The notes: a model not told the origin generated them from the sequence alone. A stretch of DNA of 64,000 bases from Aphelenchoides besseyi (GCA_024699855.1 JAMPIQ010000003.1:372001-436000), one strand, 5' to 3'; numbered from the stretch's first letter, positions 43,674 through 54,707 are shown. Made by a program: numbers and translations.

Positions 43674-44657
43674 AGTTGCAATAGAGTGTGTGGTACTTGC
43701 TGATCATTTTGATGCACGACCGTAACGCTGAACTTCTTCTCGGCGCGACAGAAATTCGCGAATTCCAAAATGCCACCATCGTTTCCGAAATAAAAGTTTT
43801 TACCCGAAACAAATCTGCAACGACAATCGGAATTGTAACAAAGAAACTCACATTTGTGATGTTGGATCGTGGTCGAGAAGGTAGTCAAATTGACGATGCA
43901 GGATTGCAAAGTGCTTTGTACGATAGACGGTATCCGAGGTTAAAATCAAAGAGAATCTAAAGAAACGTGAAGGAAACTAAAATGATACTCACATGTTCAT
44001 TGGAATCAAATCGAAACAGGTTTCCCACGGACCTCCTATCAGTTTTACTTTTCTCTGCGATTGAATTTCGTTCAGCTTTAAATTCTTCTGTGTGCACCGC
44101 TCCAAAACCTCAGAATTCTGAAAGCGACGTCAAAATCCGCAACTTCCAAAACTCACCAAATCCTGAAAGAAGACTTCGAAAGCATTCAAATACAAGAGCG
44201 CGTAGATGCCCAAGATGCCGTTGCCGCAACCAATCTAGACGCAAAGATGCAAAAGAAAACAAGCTTCCGAACAACCTCAATCGTGCGTTTGCCTTTCAAT
44301 TTGTTTAAATCGCTTTCTGTTAGCGTAGAGAAGTAAGAGATTGCATGAAAGGAGCCGTGCCAAACCGTGAAACCTCCTAAACAACGTAAACGCAAGTAAA
44401 ACCACAGACTCACCTTCGTAGACGTCTTCGACAACATTTTGTTCTTCCGCTACGACGGTGTTGATTGTCAACTCATGACGATTACCAAAACGAAACTGAC
44501 GCATTCTCTGTCCATTTTCCGTCTTCTCCCAAATATGAACGTCGCCACTCTTCGACGCGACTTTCCATCCCGCCGGACGTTTTATCATTTCGAAGGAAGT
44601 TGCCAAAAAAATTGGGCGCCAAAAGCCACTTATTTCACGTCTACACGTGCAAACCAT
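43655..44657 (-). CDS. METTL18: METTL18/Hpm1-like protein-histidine N-methyltransferase
   Basis: SAM-dependent methyltransferase of the family whose yeast and human members methylate a histidine of ribosomal protein uL3. Start ATG at 44657 directly follows an in-frame TGA. Motifs: NVVEDVYEGGFTVWHGSFHA (family signature before the fold), RTIEIGCGNGILGIYALLYL (SAM-binding motif I), VFFQDLNSEVLERCTQKNLK (motif II, acidic end plus the conserved D-x-N), KLIGGPWETCFD, FSLILTSDTVYR (motif IV) and FYFGNDGGILEFANFC near the C-terminus. Six short exons with 40-50-bp introns. The stop (43655-43657) lies inside the last codons of mevalonate kinase on the other strand. Confidence 0.88.
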
Positions 44658-44779
44658 TCAACTATCGATTCCAACCAACAGGACGCAGAGACAACGTTCC
44701 TTCTCGCGCGGCCAAAAACACTTGTCAATCAAACGGACGATCAAAATGTGAATTCACGAACAAAAATGCCCACCATTAG

Positions 44780-46612
44780 TTGAACTTTCAACTTCAATCT
44801 AGAGTTTGAGTTGTTTCAACGGCTTTCCCAACAAATCGTTAGATAAGTTGGAAGCCATTAAAGACTTGATTCACAGTTGGCTCTTATACTCAATCAAATT
44901 GGACGGAAAGATCGCAGTTTGGAGCAAAAAGAAAACGAAAAAGTTGAATCCAAGGAATTAATGTCAGTAAATGGATGTTGTAGTCTGGAAAGACGATGGG
45001 CAGATTTCTTAAATTGGAATCGTAGACGTTGGACTTTGGGTTTGCACTTTAGAGTCGACGGTCTTCGGAGCGAATTGCTGCTATGCTGACAACTCGCAGT
45101 AACTGTTGGGAGATGATTGCCAAAAATAAATTTTAATTTGTAAATTATGTGCGTGCATTCAGAATCGAAAGATCCCTATAATCATCATTGCTATACGAGA
45201 TCTAACGGCCATCAAACTGCACTTTCCATGTTGGAAATCTTGTGACTACCGTACATCAGACACGTGAGCGAAGTGGGTAGGTAGCCAACGGATAAGTACG
45301 AGTTTATTCGTCGGATTTATCAACAATTCGCAAGTGAGTTTTTTTGATTTTCGGAAAGAAAAAGTTCGAGTATTTTCGACAGGCTGAAAATGCGATTTGA
45401 ATTCGATCACCCGTGAGTAACCACCTTTGTTGTCCAAAACCTTCGTTACCGTATAGTAGGGCATCATCAGACAACAGCTTGATTTGACGGCCATTAGAAG
45501 GCAAGTGAATATTTGCTGACTGTAAAATCGCTTTCGAATTTGACCGTTAAATCACAATAAATGTTCAAAGAGAGTACACACCAAGTTCCGACTATTAATC
45601 GAGTTTTGACTTATAAATATAATCTACGCTTTTTAATCCATCAATGTGTTCTCTTTTTTAGCAGCTTTGAACTCACTACTCAGAAAACTGGTTTTCAGTT
45701 TAAAAGTCTAAGAGTTGCAAACTTAACTTTTATTTACGTCAATGGTAGGGATTAACTGGAGATTAGTTGCGAAGTACTCGGTTTAATTATGGAAATCAGA
45801 ACACGAGTTCTCGATTTCAATCTAAAGTAAACACCACGCAACTGAGAAACTGACCCTTTGAGAACAAGCCGATAGCTTTCAGTCATCGTTGTTTGTCATA
45901 CCAACAATTGTTTGATTTTACAAAGCTTTAACGAGGTAATCTTCGAAGAAAAGTATCCCGTGAAGTCTATCGGTGGTTTTTGATTTAACTCGACTGTTAA
46001 ATTAACTCTAAACCAACAAAGTAGCATCAAACTGTTAGTTTAATTATTTGGGTATGCGAGACGGGATGCTGAAAAGAAGAGGTTTGAGCATAATGAGCAG
46101 TACAATTCATCTGCATGCTGATATCTCGAAAGCGAGTGATAAGCCTACACTTTGAAATTGCTGACCTCTAGCTGACAGGAAGTTGTGTAAAGAATTCCGT
46201 TGAGATCACATGCAAATGTTCTTTGACTGCCAGGTAACGCTTGAGCTTTTTATTGCATTGACAGAAACTAAATGTGGTTTATTGATACATCTTACTACAA
46301 AAGATTTATTTCTGTTGCGGACATAGTTGATTTTTGAATGTGATTGGTAAAACGTAGTCGTACTTACTTTGAGCTATTGCTACGTCTTCAATCAACAACA
46401 TGCACATATGATCAATTGGATCGTTTTAAATTCTTTGAGTTAAGGACTAAACAAGATTACTACCATTAAAATGTAATCAGTGGGGTGTAAAACAACTTTG
46501 ACTCAATGGTTGGGAAAACTGAATCGGGATGCGTAGCAAGTTTTTCACTGTCGCAAGCTACAAAGTTGACGTACGTGTATACTTGAGCATCCAACTTATC
46601 GAGCACCGTGTT
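44780..46612. other. Intergenic; one weak ORF on the minus strand
   Basis: The minus-strand ORF 45246-45494 (82 codons: MAVKSSCCLMMPYYTVTKVL ... FSFRKSKKLTCELLINPTNK) has gene-like beta-strand alternation but no splice, signal or family support. The 213-nt plus ORF at 44877 is unsupported. The rest is AT-rich and empty. Confidence 0.3.
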
Positions 46613-46845
46613 CTATATGGTTGTCGGTAGAAATACAAGGTCGTCGCCTGTGCGATAGAAGAAACCGCTGTCAAAACGTGCATTTGTATAAGAACTAAAA
46701 GCGGATCTAAAAAACTGATGTTCGAATTAATGCAAAAAACTCACTTATCAACAGTAAAAGCATTCCAAGCACAGGGATCACCAATGGGTTTCTGGATTGA
46801 CAAGGGAATGAGAGTGTAAAGTAGAACTAGAGTTTTCATTTTCAT
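46613..46845 (-). CDS. Small secreted protein, two exons, 64 aa
   Basis: Exon 46845-46745 encodes a signal peptide (MKMKTLVLLYTLIPLSI) and QKPIGDPCAWNAFTVDK; the 38-bp intron has a GTGAG donor and TTTTTTAG acceptor. Exon 46706-46613 continues in phase: SAFSSYTNARFDSGFFYRTG, DDLVFLPTTI and the stop. Cleavage before Gln would leave about 45 residues with a single cysteine. Start choice: two ATGs in frame, the upstream one used here. It does not share the TGNG C-terminus of the other peptides. A minus-strand TTTTATAG box lies 25-40 bp upstream of the ATG. Family unknown. Confidence 0.55.
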
Positions 46846-47301
46846 TAACGACTATAACTAATTGGTTCTCTCTTTTATAGATTTATTTCAAGGAGTGGCC
46901 GTGAAAGTGTTCTTCAGAAGTTTAGTTATCGACACAGAACTTGTGCAATTTTGTTCTTATTGATGGATGTTGCATAGGAGAACGTTAAGGTAATCATCCA
47001 ACAAAAGTATCTTTATTAAATCGTTCCTATTAGAACGCCGACACATTTCTCGGCCAAAGCAGCTAACAATAGACTCCATTATCTTTTACTCTCAAATATA
47101 AGAAAGAAATGCAAAAGCTCATTCATATCCTTGATAAGCTGATAACAAATTTACACATTAACTGCCTAAAGGCGATCTCTTCTAGACACCCAATCTCGTT
47201 TATTTCATTTTCATAAAATCTTTCAATCAGAAATGAGTTACTACCCGAATTTCGATGGATTAAGGGAATGTAACAAAACAAATGAAATATCGCACAGAAG
47301 C

Positions 47302-47819
47302 TCAATCACCACGAACACGAACGAAAGCATCGGGAGATGGAACCACTTCAACGCACTCACTTGTTTCGTACGGTTGAGCGTCAAAAACTGCAAACAAAAC
47401 TTAAAAATTGTTCGAGAGTTTGTGCAGAAAAAGAAAGTACGAAACTTACTGATCGCGTTGTCCTGAATCACTTGCTGCCGATTTTTGATGTCGTACGTGA
47501 TAAAAAGGGCCGAACCCGAGAGTGCAATCATGAACCCGACGAACGTTCGAATTCGATCAGAGAGTCGTAACATTTGGTCGGAACTAAAACAACAAAAATC
47601 GAAGTACATTTAACTCAAAACTTACGGAACAAACTCTGGAACCTTTCCGGCGTTGTACAACCCAGCAATCACAAGCAAACGACGTTGTAATCTTGTGGGC
47701 TGAATACCAGCCTTCTCACGATGTTGAACATCTTCCTCCACAACTTTGAACTCTTTTCTCGACAACGCTGAGGGCGGCGGTTGGGTTGCGACGAAACGAC
47801 GAAGTGCTTGCCGGAGCAT
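47302..47819 (-). CDS. FAM162/UPF0389-like mitochondrial membrane protein, 137 aa
   Basis: Three exons (47819-47626, 47583-47450, 47387-47302) give 137 residues. The ATG chosen gives a mitochondrial-targeting-like N-terminus, MLRQALRRFVATQPPPSALS; the frame stays open further upstream to 48203, but that extension lacks any signal. Then come KAGIQPTRLQRRLLVIAGLY (the family's P-T-x-x-x-R/K...L motif), KVPEFVPSDQMLRLSDRIR and a single transmembrane span TFVGFMIALSGSALFITYDI. Human FAM162A is linked to hypoxia-induced mitochondrial apoptosis; the nematode role is unknown. The family call rests on motif order and size, so it is moderate. Confidence 0.6.
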
Positions 47820-48565
47820 TTGATGTGGACAGACGTGGAAGTTGAACGAAACCACGAGATCTACTCGGGTAGAATCCAAATCAACTAACCGAAAACTACT
47901 ACCGAGTAAACAACCCGAAAAAGCGATGCGAGCGAAATGCACTACCGTCGATTTTCGTTCTCGTTTCTCATTGCAAGAAGAAAGCTTGGTCAGCAACTCA
48001 GACATTCGATTAAAACTTTGAATCCAAAAGGCTTCCTTCAAGCACTTAAACCAATTACTCATAAGCCCTTGATGAACAATAAGCTTTGAGTTCGAATTTA
48101 ATTTTAAGTGTTCGACCTTTTCACTACCACACGCATCGTCTTGCGGCCGGCCAGTGAGCTGATCCTTGTCGAAACGCTGAGTGCAGTCCGGAAAACTCAT
48201 CATTCAATTTCTTTCGAAATTCACAGATTCATCGGTGGATTTTGGAAATTGGTGAGTAGTAGCTATATTCCTAAGATAGTTGATTTGCATTAAGATTGCT
48301 TAATGGCTGTTGAGATTAGAATTTTAACACACCATCCAATTCCCATCTAAAGACCACACGCAGCGGGTGACCGAAATATTTGCCGAGCCTATTCGCAAGA
48401 ACGACGTGTGTGGTCGAATTCTGGGTTATAGAACTACCAAAGGATCAACTATCAAAAACTTTAATAATAAGAACAAAGAACAATATCGACTGCAACAAAA
48501 AGAAGTAAACGTTATTGGAGGTTTCGTTAAACGCGAGAAAAAAGAGACATTGAAAGAGTTGATTG

Positions 48566-49110
48566 TTATGCGTTGGCGCGTTGAAATTCGAATTGAGTAT
48601 TCTCGTAGTTTAATTGCTTGCTCAGGTCGATGAAATCAATTTCGTCATTGGCAGTGCGCGGTGACGGTTTGATGTCCACTTCGTAGCATTGATTTTTTCC
48701 GTATCTACGATCCATGACTGCTGATGAAATCAAACGGAAAACTCACGCTGCATTGTAGACATCGCGACCACGTTGAGCGTAACCTTCGGCAACGAACACG
48801 GAGGTTGGAAGACTGAAATTTACATTAAATACAGCGTTTCGTGAGTTAAGATTACCTCGTAGCACGACTGACGATTTGATGCTCATAAGCAAAAGCGTTA
48901 GTGATACCTTCGAGCAAGTCCATGGAAAATCGTTGTAATCCAGGAGAACAGAATAGCGAGGAACACGACCAGTACCTTTCAAAGCGGAGTATGCCATTTG
49001 ATAGAATTCGGTGAAGACAGGATGAACATATGAATTTAATGAATGTTACCCACGCGAACACCATTGTCGTCATTCAGTCTGTTGATTTCGTGTCTTTATT
49101 TCGATTGTGC
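48566..49110 (-). pseudogene. Argonaute relic: C-terminal end of a PIWI domain only
   Basis: Read on the minus strand, in order: RHEINRLNDDNGVRVGNI, HPVFTEFYQMAYSALKGTGR, PRYSVLLDYNDF, SMDLLEGITNAFAYEHQIVS, then after a spliced AG|T joint LPTSVFVAEGYAQRGRDVYN, and finally DEIDFIDLSKQLNYE. These match the end of the Argonaute PIWI domain (GTVVD-like loop lost, the GT.xPxxYxVLxDxN block, the Y-A-x-x-A/G-R region and the acidic C-terminal ...L..L.Y). Frame is lost after NIH, after YNDF and at the joint following VYNAA. The N-terminal, PAZ, MID and catalytic parts of PIWI are absent. It is a dead fragment, not a slicer. Confidence 0.72.
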
Positions 49111-50060
49111 ATTATTTGCTGAAGTTTTGCTTTTTATTATTGTCAATTGGTTCAGTAAGTCGTAATTAGTTTGATGGACTCGAATTTTTTAGTTTTTTGT
49201 TTTCTGTTCTTTCAGTCAACCATTTGCATTCATGTGTATTATCTTGACTGGTCTAGAGTGTGTGGTTGACATGAAAATATTTGAGGTTTGATTTTTTCGC
49301 AGTTAACAGGATAATTGAATGTCCCGAGATGATTTCGATTAGCGCATGATCGTGTGAGTTTAGTCGATGTAAAGCGCAACATCTCTTTTAAGAGTGAAGC
49401 AAAAGGGATTGACCGTTGAAAGGTTCGTAGACACATTTTCTGTTAAAGTTTCGATAAACGAAACGAAAATTGCGAGAATAACCAGCCAATCGCTCAAACG
49501 CATATGTTTGAGTGATCGCAATTGAAACGAACACCTGGAAGCGCACTTTCAATCGAAATTGGCAGATTTGTGTTCACTGATCATTTTTGTAAGGGCGCTC
49601 TCGAGTTCCCGTTAAAATTTTTATCAGATCAAAGACACTAAACAAAACGGCAACAATTATATCAACAAAAGGTAAGAATAAGAAAAAGTTCAATGAATTC
49701 CTCTTTAGATTACGTTATTCGTCTTCTAACTGCTGAATAGTGAAATTGGATTGTACACTGCAATTAACCTTCCAATAGATTTCAATGTTTCTAATCAGTT
49801 AAACGATCTTTGTGATGAAAATAAAGCTTTTCTTTGAATTCGTTGCTTATTGTATCTTTTTAAGCGATGAATTACAAACGTGCCGTTCATTTGATTTGGA
49901 CGTGGGAAAACGTTCTCGTATTGCGAAAAGTCTATTCTGGGTTTTACACTGAAAGTCCAACTTCATCACTGAGGTTTTGCACGGTACGTGATGAAAAGGA
50001 ATGTTGGTCTTTGAACTGGGTTAGTATTTAAACCGGACAAACTTGAAAGCTTCAATTAAA
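49111..50060. other. Intergenic; upstream region of the exchanger gene
   Basis: AT-rich spacer. No supported ORF, RNA gene or repeat. Confidence 0.35.
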
Positions 50061-52174
50061 ATGCCTGTCTATAGGCTTCAGGAATCGCCGTTATTAGCGG
50101 GATGGCTAGAAGCGATGTTTCGCAACCTTACCATTATTCCAAGCGACGACTTTGACGACTCTTGTGTTCCATACGGTTCGGACAAAATCACATGGCAAGG
50201 TATTTTCGGTCGATTTTCTATTTTACATAACTTTGTTTAGAAGCCTGTGGCTACGTACAAGACAATTACGATGCTTGTGAAGGCGGCGGCTATATACCAT
50301 GGACTGCGGAAGTCATTTGTCAATCAACCACTTACTTTCAAGCTATTTTCGTCTTTCTTTCGATGCTATGGCTAATTCAGTTGTTCATATTGTTGGCAGT
50401 AAGTGCCGACAGCTTTTTGGTTAACAACATTGGCTCTCTAATCGAGTTGATGGGAATTAGCGAAAGCGTAGCCGTGAGTTGTCGTCATTGAATTTTATTA
50501 CAAAACAAAATTTGTAGGGAGTAACTTTGATCGCATTTGGTTGGTCGGTTTCTATTGTCAAAATAATTAAAGTTTAGGAAATGGCTCTCCGGACATTTTT
50601 GCTGCAATCGCATCAGTGGTTAGCGACGAGAAACCGAAAGCCGGTTTGGCTTTTGGCCAACTACTTGGTAAGATAGATTAGTCACTTTTTTGTACTGTCT
50701 CTAGGCGGTGGAATGTTCATAACAGCAATCGTTGTTCCTACGGTTATCATGATACGACCACTGCGATTGGAGCCGACAAGTACATTGCGTAATCTGGGTT
50801 TCTACGTTTTGGCTCTTCTATGGCTTTCCTGCATTATGTTTACGAACAACTCGTTGCATATTTGGGGACCTGTAGGCTTCCTGATTATTTACACAGTATA
50901 TGCATCAAGTGTTGCATCGACACAAATGATCTTGCGATTTCAAAAATGGAAAAAAACAAAAGGAATGATCTTCGTACGAACCGCAAATTGTGAGTTTGAT
51001 TTTATTACCCATTAATCGAAATTTTAAGCTCAAATCAATTCGATATCTCAAAGACTAGAAAGACGACCAACGGGAAGCGAAAATGGAGTGTTGATTGTGA
51101 CTAGTGAGTTTTGTGACCTCCGACTAAACTCTCCTTTAGCAATTCAAAGTCAATCGATTGTTAAGAGCTTCATTTCCCACGTGGTCAATTTTGACTTGAA
51201 AAAATTTAAACTTGCGAGTTTCTATTCGAAACTGTTGCAAATCTTACAGGTGATTTTCGCTCCTGTTTTCCATCATTGGCTTTTAGGCTCCGTGTGAAAT
51301 TGCTTTACGTTTGTCCGTACCACTGGCTTCTTCTCCGTGGAACAAACCTTTGGCAATCGTTCACGTCTTTGTTTCACCCATAGCATTAATCTACGCGTTT
51401 CAACGTACGTTTCCGAACAGTTTGATTAATCGCGATTTTAGTCTTTGAGTTTTGTTTGTATTCTTTGGGAGCATCCGCGGTTTTTGCTATTACACTTGGT
51501 ATATTCACTGATCTTAATCGCGAGCCTCGCTATTACAAAGTAATCGCTTCAGCAATTACTCAACGGATTTTGTAGAATATCACTGCAATTTTTGGTTTCA
51601 TCGTATCCATTGGTTGGGTTTACGCCGTTTGCTCCGAAGTGGTTAATGTGGTCACGATGTTGGGAATTATTTCCCATTTATCACCGGAGGTTTGTCTGTT
51701 TCTCATCTCGCGACTATTCAGTTTAGATTCTTGGAGTTACGATCATTGGCTGGACGAACAGTATTGGTGATTTAGTTGCGGACATTTCTTTGGCACGTCA
51801 AGGTTACGCTCAAATGGCCATTGCAGCGGGTTTTGGAGGTCCACTTTTCAGTAAGTTTTCTCGACTTACTTTCTTATCGTCGTTTAGATCTATTAGTGGG
51901 TTTTGGTTTGTCGTTTACAATTGCCGAGTTGCAAGGAAAAGACGTTGAGGTAACGGAGAACTTAATGACCTTCATACTATTTTTTCAGATTAATATTGAT
52001 CAACAAAAGGTTATAATGTTTGCTTTCATGTGTCTTTCCATCTTTTCATCATTGATTCTAATCGTCGTCCAACGATTCTACGTCAGTAAACCGTACGCTC
52101 TCTACTTGTATTGCGTTTATTTGTCTTTTATGGTTGTTTTGGTTCTTTCAGAGTCAGATTTGCTTATGTTCTAG
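50061..52174 (+). CDS. NCLX/NCKX6-type Na+(Li+)/Ca2+ exchanger (SLC8B1-like)
   Basis: CaCA-superfamily antiporter; the vertebrate homologue exports Ca2+ from mitochondria. About a dozen short exons. Luminal start with ACGYVQDNYDACEGGGYIPW, typical of the NCLX branch (C-x-Y-V...D-x-C-x-G-G). The alpha-1 repeat is SIGSLIELMGIS-like then GVTLIAFGNGSPDIFAAIAS, with the Gly-Asn-Gly-Ser-Pro-Asp cation-coordinating motif; alpha-2 is GVTIIGWTNSIGDLVADISL and AIAAGFGGPLFNLLVGFGLS, with the family's Asn-Ser-x-Gly-Asp motif. Between them lies a cytosolic loop after WKKTKGMIFVR. The last hydrophobic exon ends ESDLLMF. The TTG codon at 50043 is not used: the first ATG in frame is 50061. Confidence 0.88.
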
Positions 52175-52804
52175 TTTCCTGTTTTGAATTGGTCACCTAG
52201 TCTTCACGTCTACTTGTACTTAATGTTTACGAGTTATTTTGATCGATTAGCTTGTATATAGAATATTTTTGTACTCAAATGTCACAATAAAATCACGAGC
52301 GTAAACGGCGTGATTTTTGCAAAAAATCAAAAACCAACTGCGTCATCACTTCAATGGCACTGTTGGAGTTCTTTGTGGCCCAAAAATACACTCAGAAGTT
52401 CAATGTACTCAAAAAAGACTAACCACGGAGATCACCAAATGGTTACAAGCGAAACTTTCGAACTTTTTTGACTTGTTTCTTGATTGCAACCCACATTTAT
52501 GTAACCTGTTTTTACGACCAATGATTACATTTCAACTAGCTAGTCACAAGCATTTATGCTCATTTACTGTAATTAAGAAATCGTTGAGTTCACTCTAATA
52601 CTTGAACATTAACTGTGCTCAGTTAAATTAAGAGCCACATTAGAATGCCAAAGCAATGAGACAGATCTTCTGTTTATTTATAAACGACAACGTTAGAAGC
52701 CAACTTCATCAGATAAAAACTTATTGAGCACTATTTACAACAAATAGACCAGTGAACAGAAAGTGAAAGTCAATGGACGAGATCGTTAAGTTTCAACCAC
52801 AAAC
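52175..52804. other. 3' flank of exchanger gene and spacer
   Basis: AATAAA at 52287-52292 follows the exchanger stop by about 115 bp and is its probable polyadenylation signal. No other feature is seen before the next gene. Confidence 0.45.
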
Positions 52805-52990
52805 TTAATAGCCATTACCGGTGAATTCGCTGTACAAATAAACACGTGTGTCAGTTTGCGGAGCATAACCCCGATACGTATTGTACGAAGGTTGATGAGC
52901 GTAATACATGGGTGAGTTGTACAGTTGACCGTTGACACTAAGAACAAAGATCGTAGCCAAAAGAACGAAGCGAACGAAATGAGCGAACAT
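52805..52990 (-). CDS. Small secreted peptide, TGNG family member C (61 aa)
   Basis: Single exon. Signal peptide MFAHFVRFVLLATIFVLSVNG, with cleavage expected before QLYNSPMYY. The mature part is about 40 residues, Tyr/Pro/Asn-rich (HQPSYNTYRGYAPQ), ending TDTRVYLYSEFTGNGY. It shares TDTRVY[L/F]YS[E/D]F with member D, which lies 1.2 kb away on the same strand; these two look like a tandem duplication. TATATAAA lies about 50 bp upstream. Function is unknown; no cysteine, no dibasic cleavage site inside. Confidence 0.77.
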   Translation of the reverse strand: MFAHFVRFVLLATIFVLSVNGQLYNSPMYYAHQPSYNTYRGYAPQTDTRVYLYSEFTGNGY

Positions 52991-53040
52991 ATTGAAGTGA
53001 ACTATCGAAATGATCTGATGCTTTCGTACGCATTCACTCG

Positions 53041-53048
53041 TTTATATA
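53041..53048 (-). promoter_or_regulatory. TATA box of peptide gene C
   Basis: TATATAAA read on the minus strand, about 50 bp before the ATG at 52990. Confidence 0.55.
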
Positions 53049-54022
53049 CTCCATCGTTTCTTTATGTACTGTGCTTTTATTAACCCCGCCCTTCATGTAC
53101 ACTTGGAATCCAACTGTGTTCATCAAGAGATTTCACACACACGGGTGCGTCGATGAAACTTTTGAAAAGCAATTTTACTTTAAAGAACAACGTCTTTGCG
53201 CTACGTCACGATCTTTGGTTCAAAAGTCGGAGAATAGCCGGCGCAAACTTTTGCAATTTTTTTATTTACCGTACGCTAATTAGAAAGCAAAATGAGCAAC
53301 CGGTTACTGGTAAGTTAGAACAATGATTGTTCTGACGATATTTTGGTTGTTTGATTAGTTAAAGTTTTATGCCTGTCAAAGTGTTTTCATTGGAACTTTC
53401 TAATCATTAGGTCATGCAACATTTAGATCGCAACTTTAATTCGGACGTTCGTTCTTCAATTTGCAAACTCAACAGATGATTTCATTCAATCACACATGAG
53501 CAAATCCGATTATCTTTGCTATCAATTAGTTTTCTTCGTTAACACGACAAGTGCGCAGCTAATCGACGTTCATGATCCAATTTCCCTTTTTAGAAATCTC
53601 ACGCTGCGAAATATGACGTTGTGGTTTCTGTTCTATGCTGGCATCGACACAAGGGCTGGATGATTTAGCTGATCAGTCGACATTCTTGTTTTCATGAACA
53701 TAAAAGATAATCTCATTTTTTTACCTAACAGTTCACTTGATCACTGTGTTAATTCAATTACCGAGCAATCGACTAGTTACCTTAAGCACAACAACCGATT
53801 GACAAGATCATCAAAGATCACAGAATCGATCGCAAAGTTCAACTCGTCGTCGTGAACAAAATTGACCGAAATAAACCGACATCGTGTTTGGTTTTTGGTT
53901 ATTGCCGACTTTCTCATAACTCGGATATTCGACAAACGTTCCCATGTTGTACAGTGATTAGAGTTTATTCAGAGTATCAGAATACAAATTTAGAGCAAAT
54001 GAACGAATTTGCACAAACGAAA
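53049..54022. other. Intergenic between two peptide genes
   Basis: No gene supported. A two-exon micro-ORF starting 53291 (MSNRLL, then a 19-codon continuation) is too short to call. Confidence 0.3.
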
Positions 54023-54178
54023 TCATTTTCCGTAGCCGTTGCCTTCGAAGTCGCTATAGAAGTAAACTCGAGTGTCCGTTCGTGGATTGTAGTAATTGCC
54101 GTAGGGTAGAAAATTGTAGAACTGAGCGGCAGCTAACTGCACGAGAATAAAGACGATCAATAAGACGAGAAATTTCAT
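54023..54178 (-). CDS. Small secreted peptide, TGNG family member D (51 aa)
   Basis: Single exon. Signal peptide MKFLVLLIVFILVQLAAA, cleavage before QFYNFLPYG. The mature part is about 33 residues: YGNYYNPR, then TDTRVYFYSDFEGNGYGK. Unlike A-C, which stop at the terminal Phe/Tyr, D continues with Gly-Lys. Such a Gly-Lys end is what carboxypeptidase plus amidating enzyme would turn into a Tyr-amide, so D may be an amidated peptide. Thr of TGNG is Glu here. TATAAAA lies about 35 bp upstream of the ATG. Confidence 0.75.
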   Translation of the reverse strand: MKFLVLLIVFILVQLAAAQFYNFLPYGNYYNPRTDTRVYFYSDFEGNGYGK

Positions 54179-54210
54179 TTTTGGAAGATTTCCGAGTTAC
54201 AGTTTTCGTC

Positions 54211-54217
54211 TTTTATA
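54211..54217 (-). promoter_or_regulatory. TATA box of peptide gene D
   Basis: TATAAAA on the minus strand, 33-39 bp before the ATG at 54178. Confidence 0.6.
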
Positions 54218-54707
54218 GTCACCGGATGTTTACAGGAGGGCGGAAATCGAATTGGTGCTTAAAGAGGAATAATGAGTTTAGATCGTGAGGTTGTGAGGAC
54301 TGACGTCACACTCTTTGAACTTTTGCAAAAAATTCATTAGTTCTGTTGAAACTGTTTTTTCTATCGTACTGTTGCAGTGGAGTCCAACCGTGTGGTTGTT
54401 TGGAATCGTTTGTTGCAGTTTTCTATCTTGAACTGGTCAGGCACTTATGATCTTCAAATGTCAGTGTTTCTATTTTTAGTTTTCTCTATTTTGTTACCCG
54501 TCGAGTGAACCGAAAGAACTCAAAGAGCAAAAGGAAGAAATGACGTACTTGATCTCTGTTCTTAACTTCTGATTTCAATGGAACAATCGAAACCAAGTGG
54601 TAAACTTGTTGAGTACTCTATTACCATAATCAGCAAGAAATGAGTACGGGAAATACGCAGAATCGGAAAGTGACTGTTGATAAGTTTATTCAAACATTTA
54701 ACAACAA

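Noticed and set aside
47820..48203. 128-codon in-frame extension upstream of the FAM162-like start
   Set aside because: The internal ATG at 47819 gives a good mitochondrial presequence; the extension has no recognisable feature and includes donor/acceptor-like noise.
48367..48633. 88-codon plus-strand ORF (MTEIFAEPIRKNDVC...)
   Set aside because: It overlaps the Argonaute relic on the opposite strand and has only a faint, unconvincing fibronectin-III flavour.
53291..53420. Two-exon micro-ORF beginning MSNRLL
   Set aside because: About 20 codons in total, no signal or conservation clue; splice pairs of this size occur by chance in AT-rich DNA.
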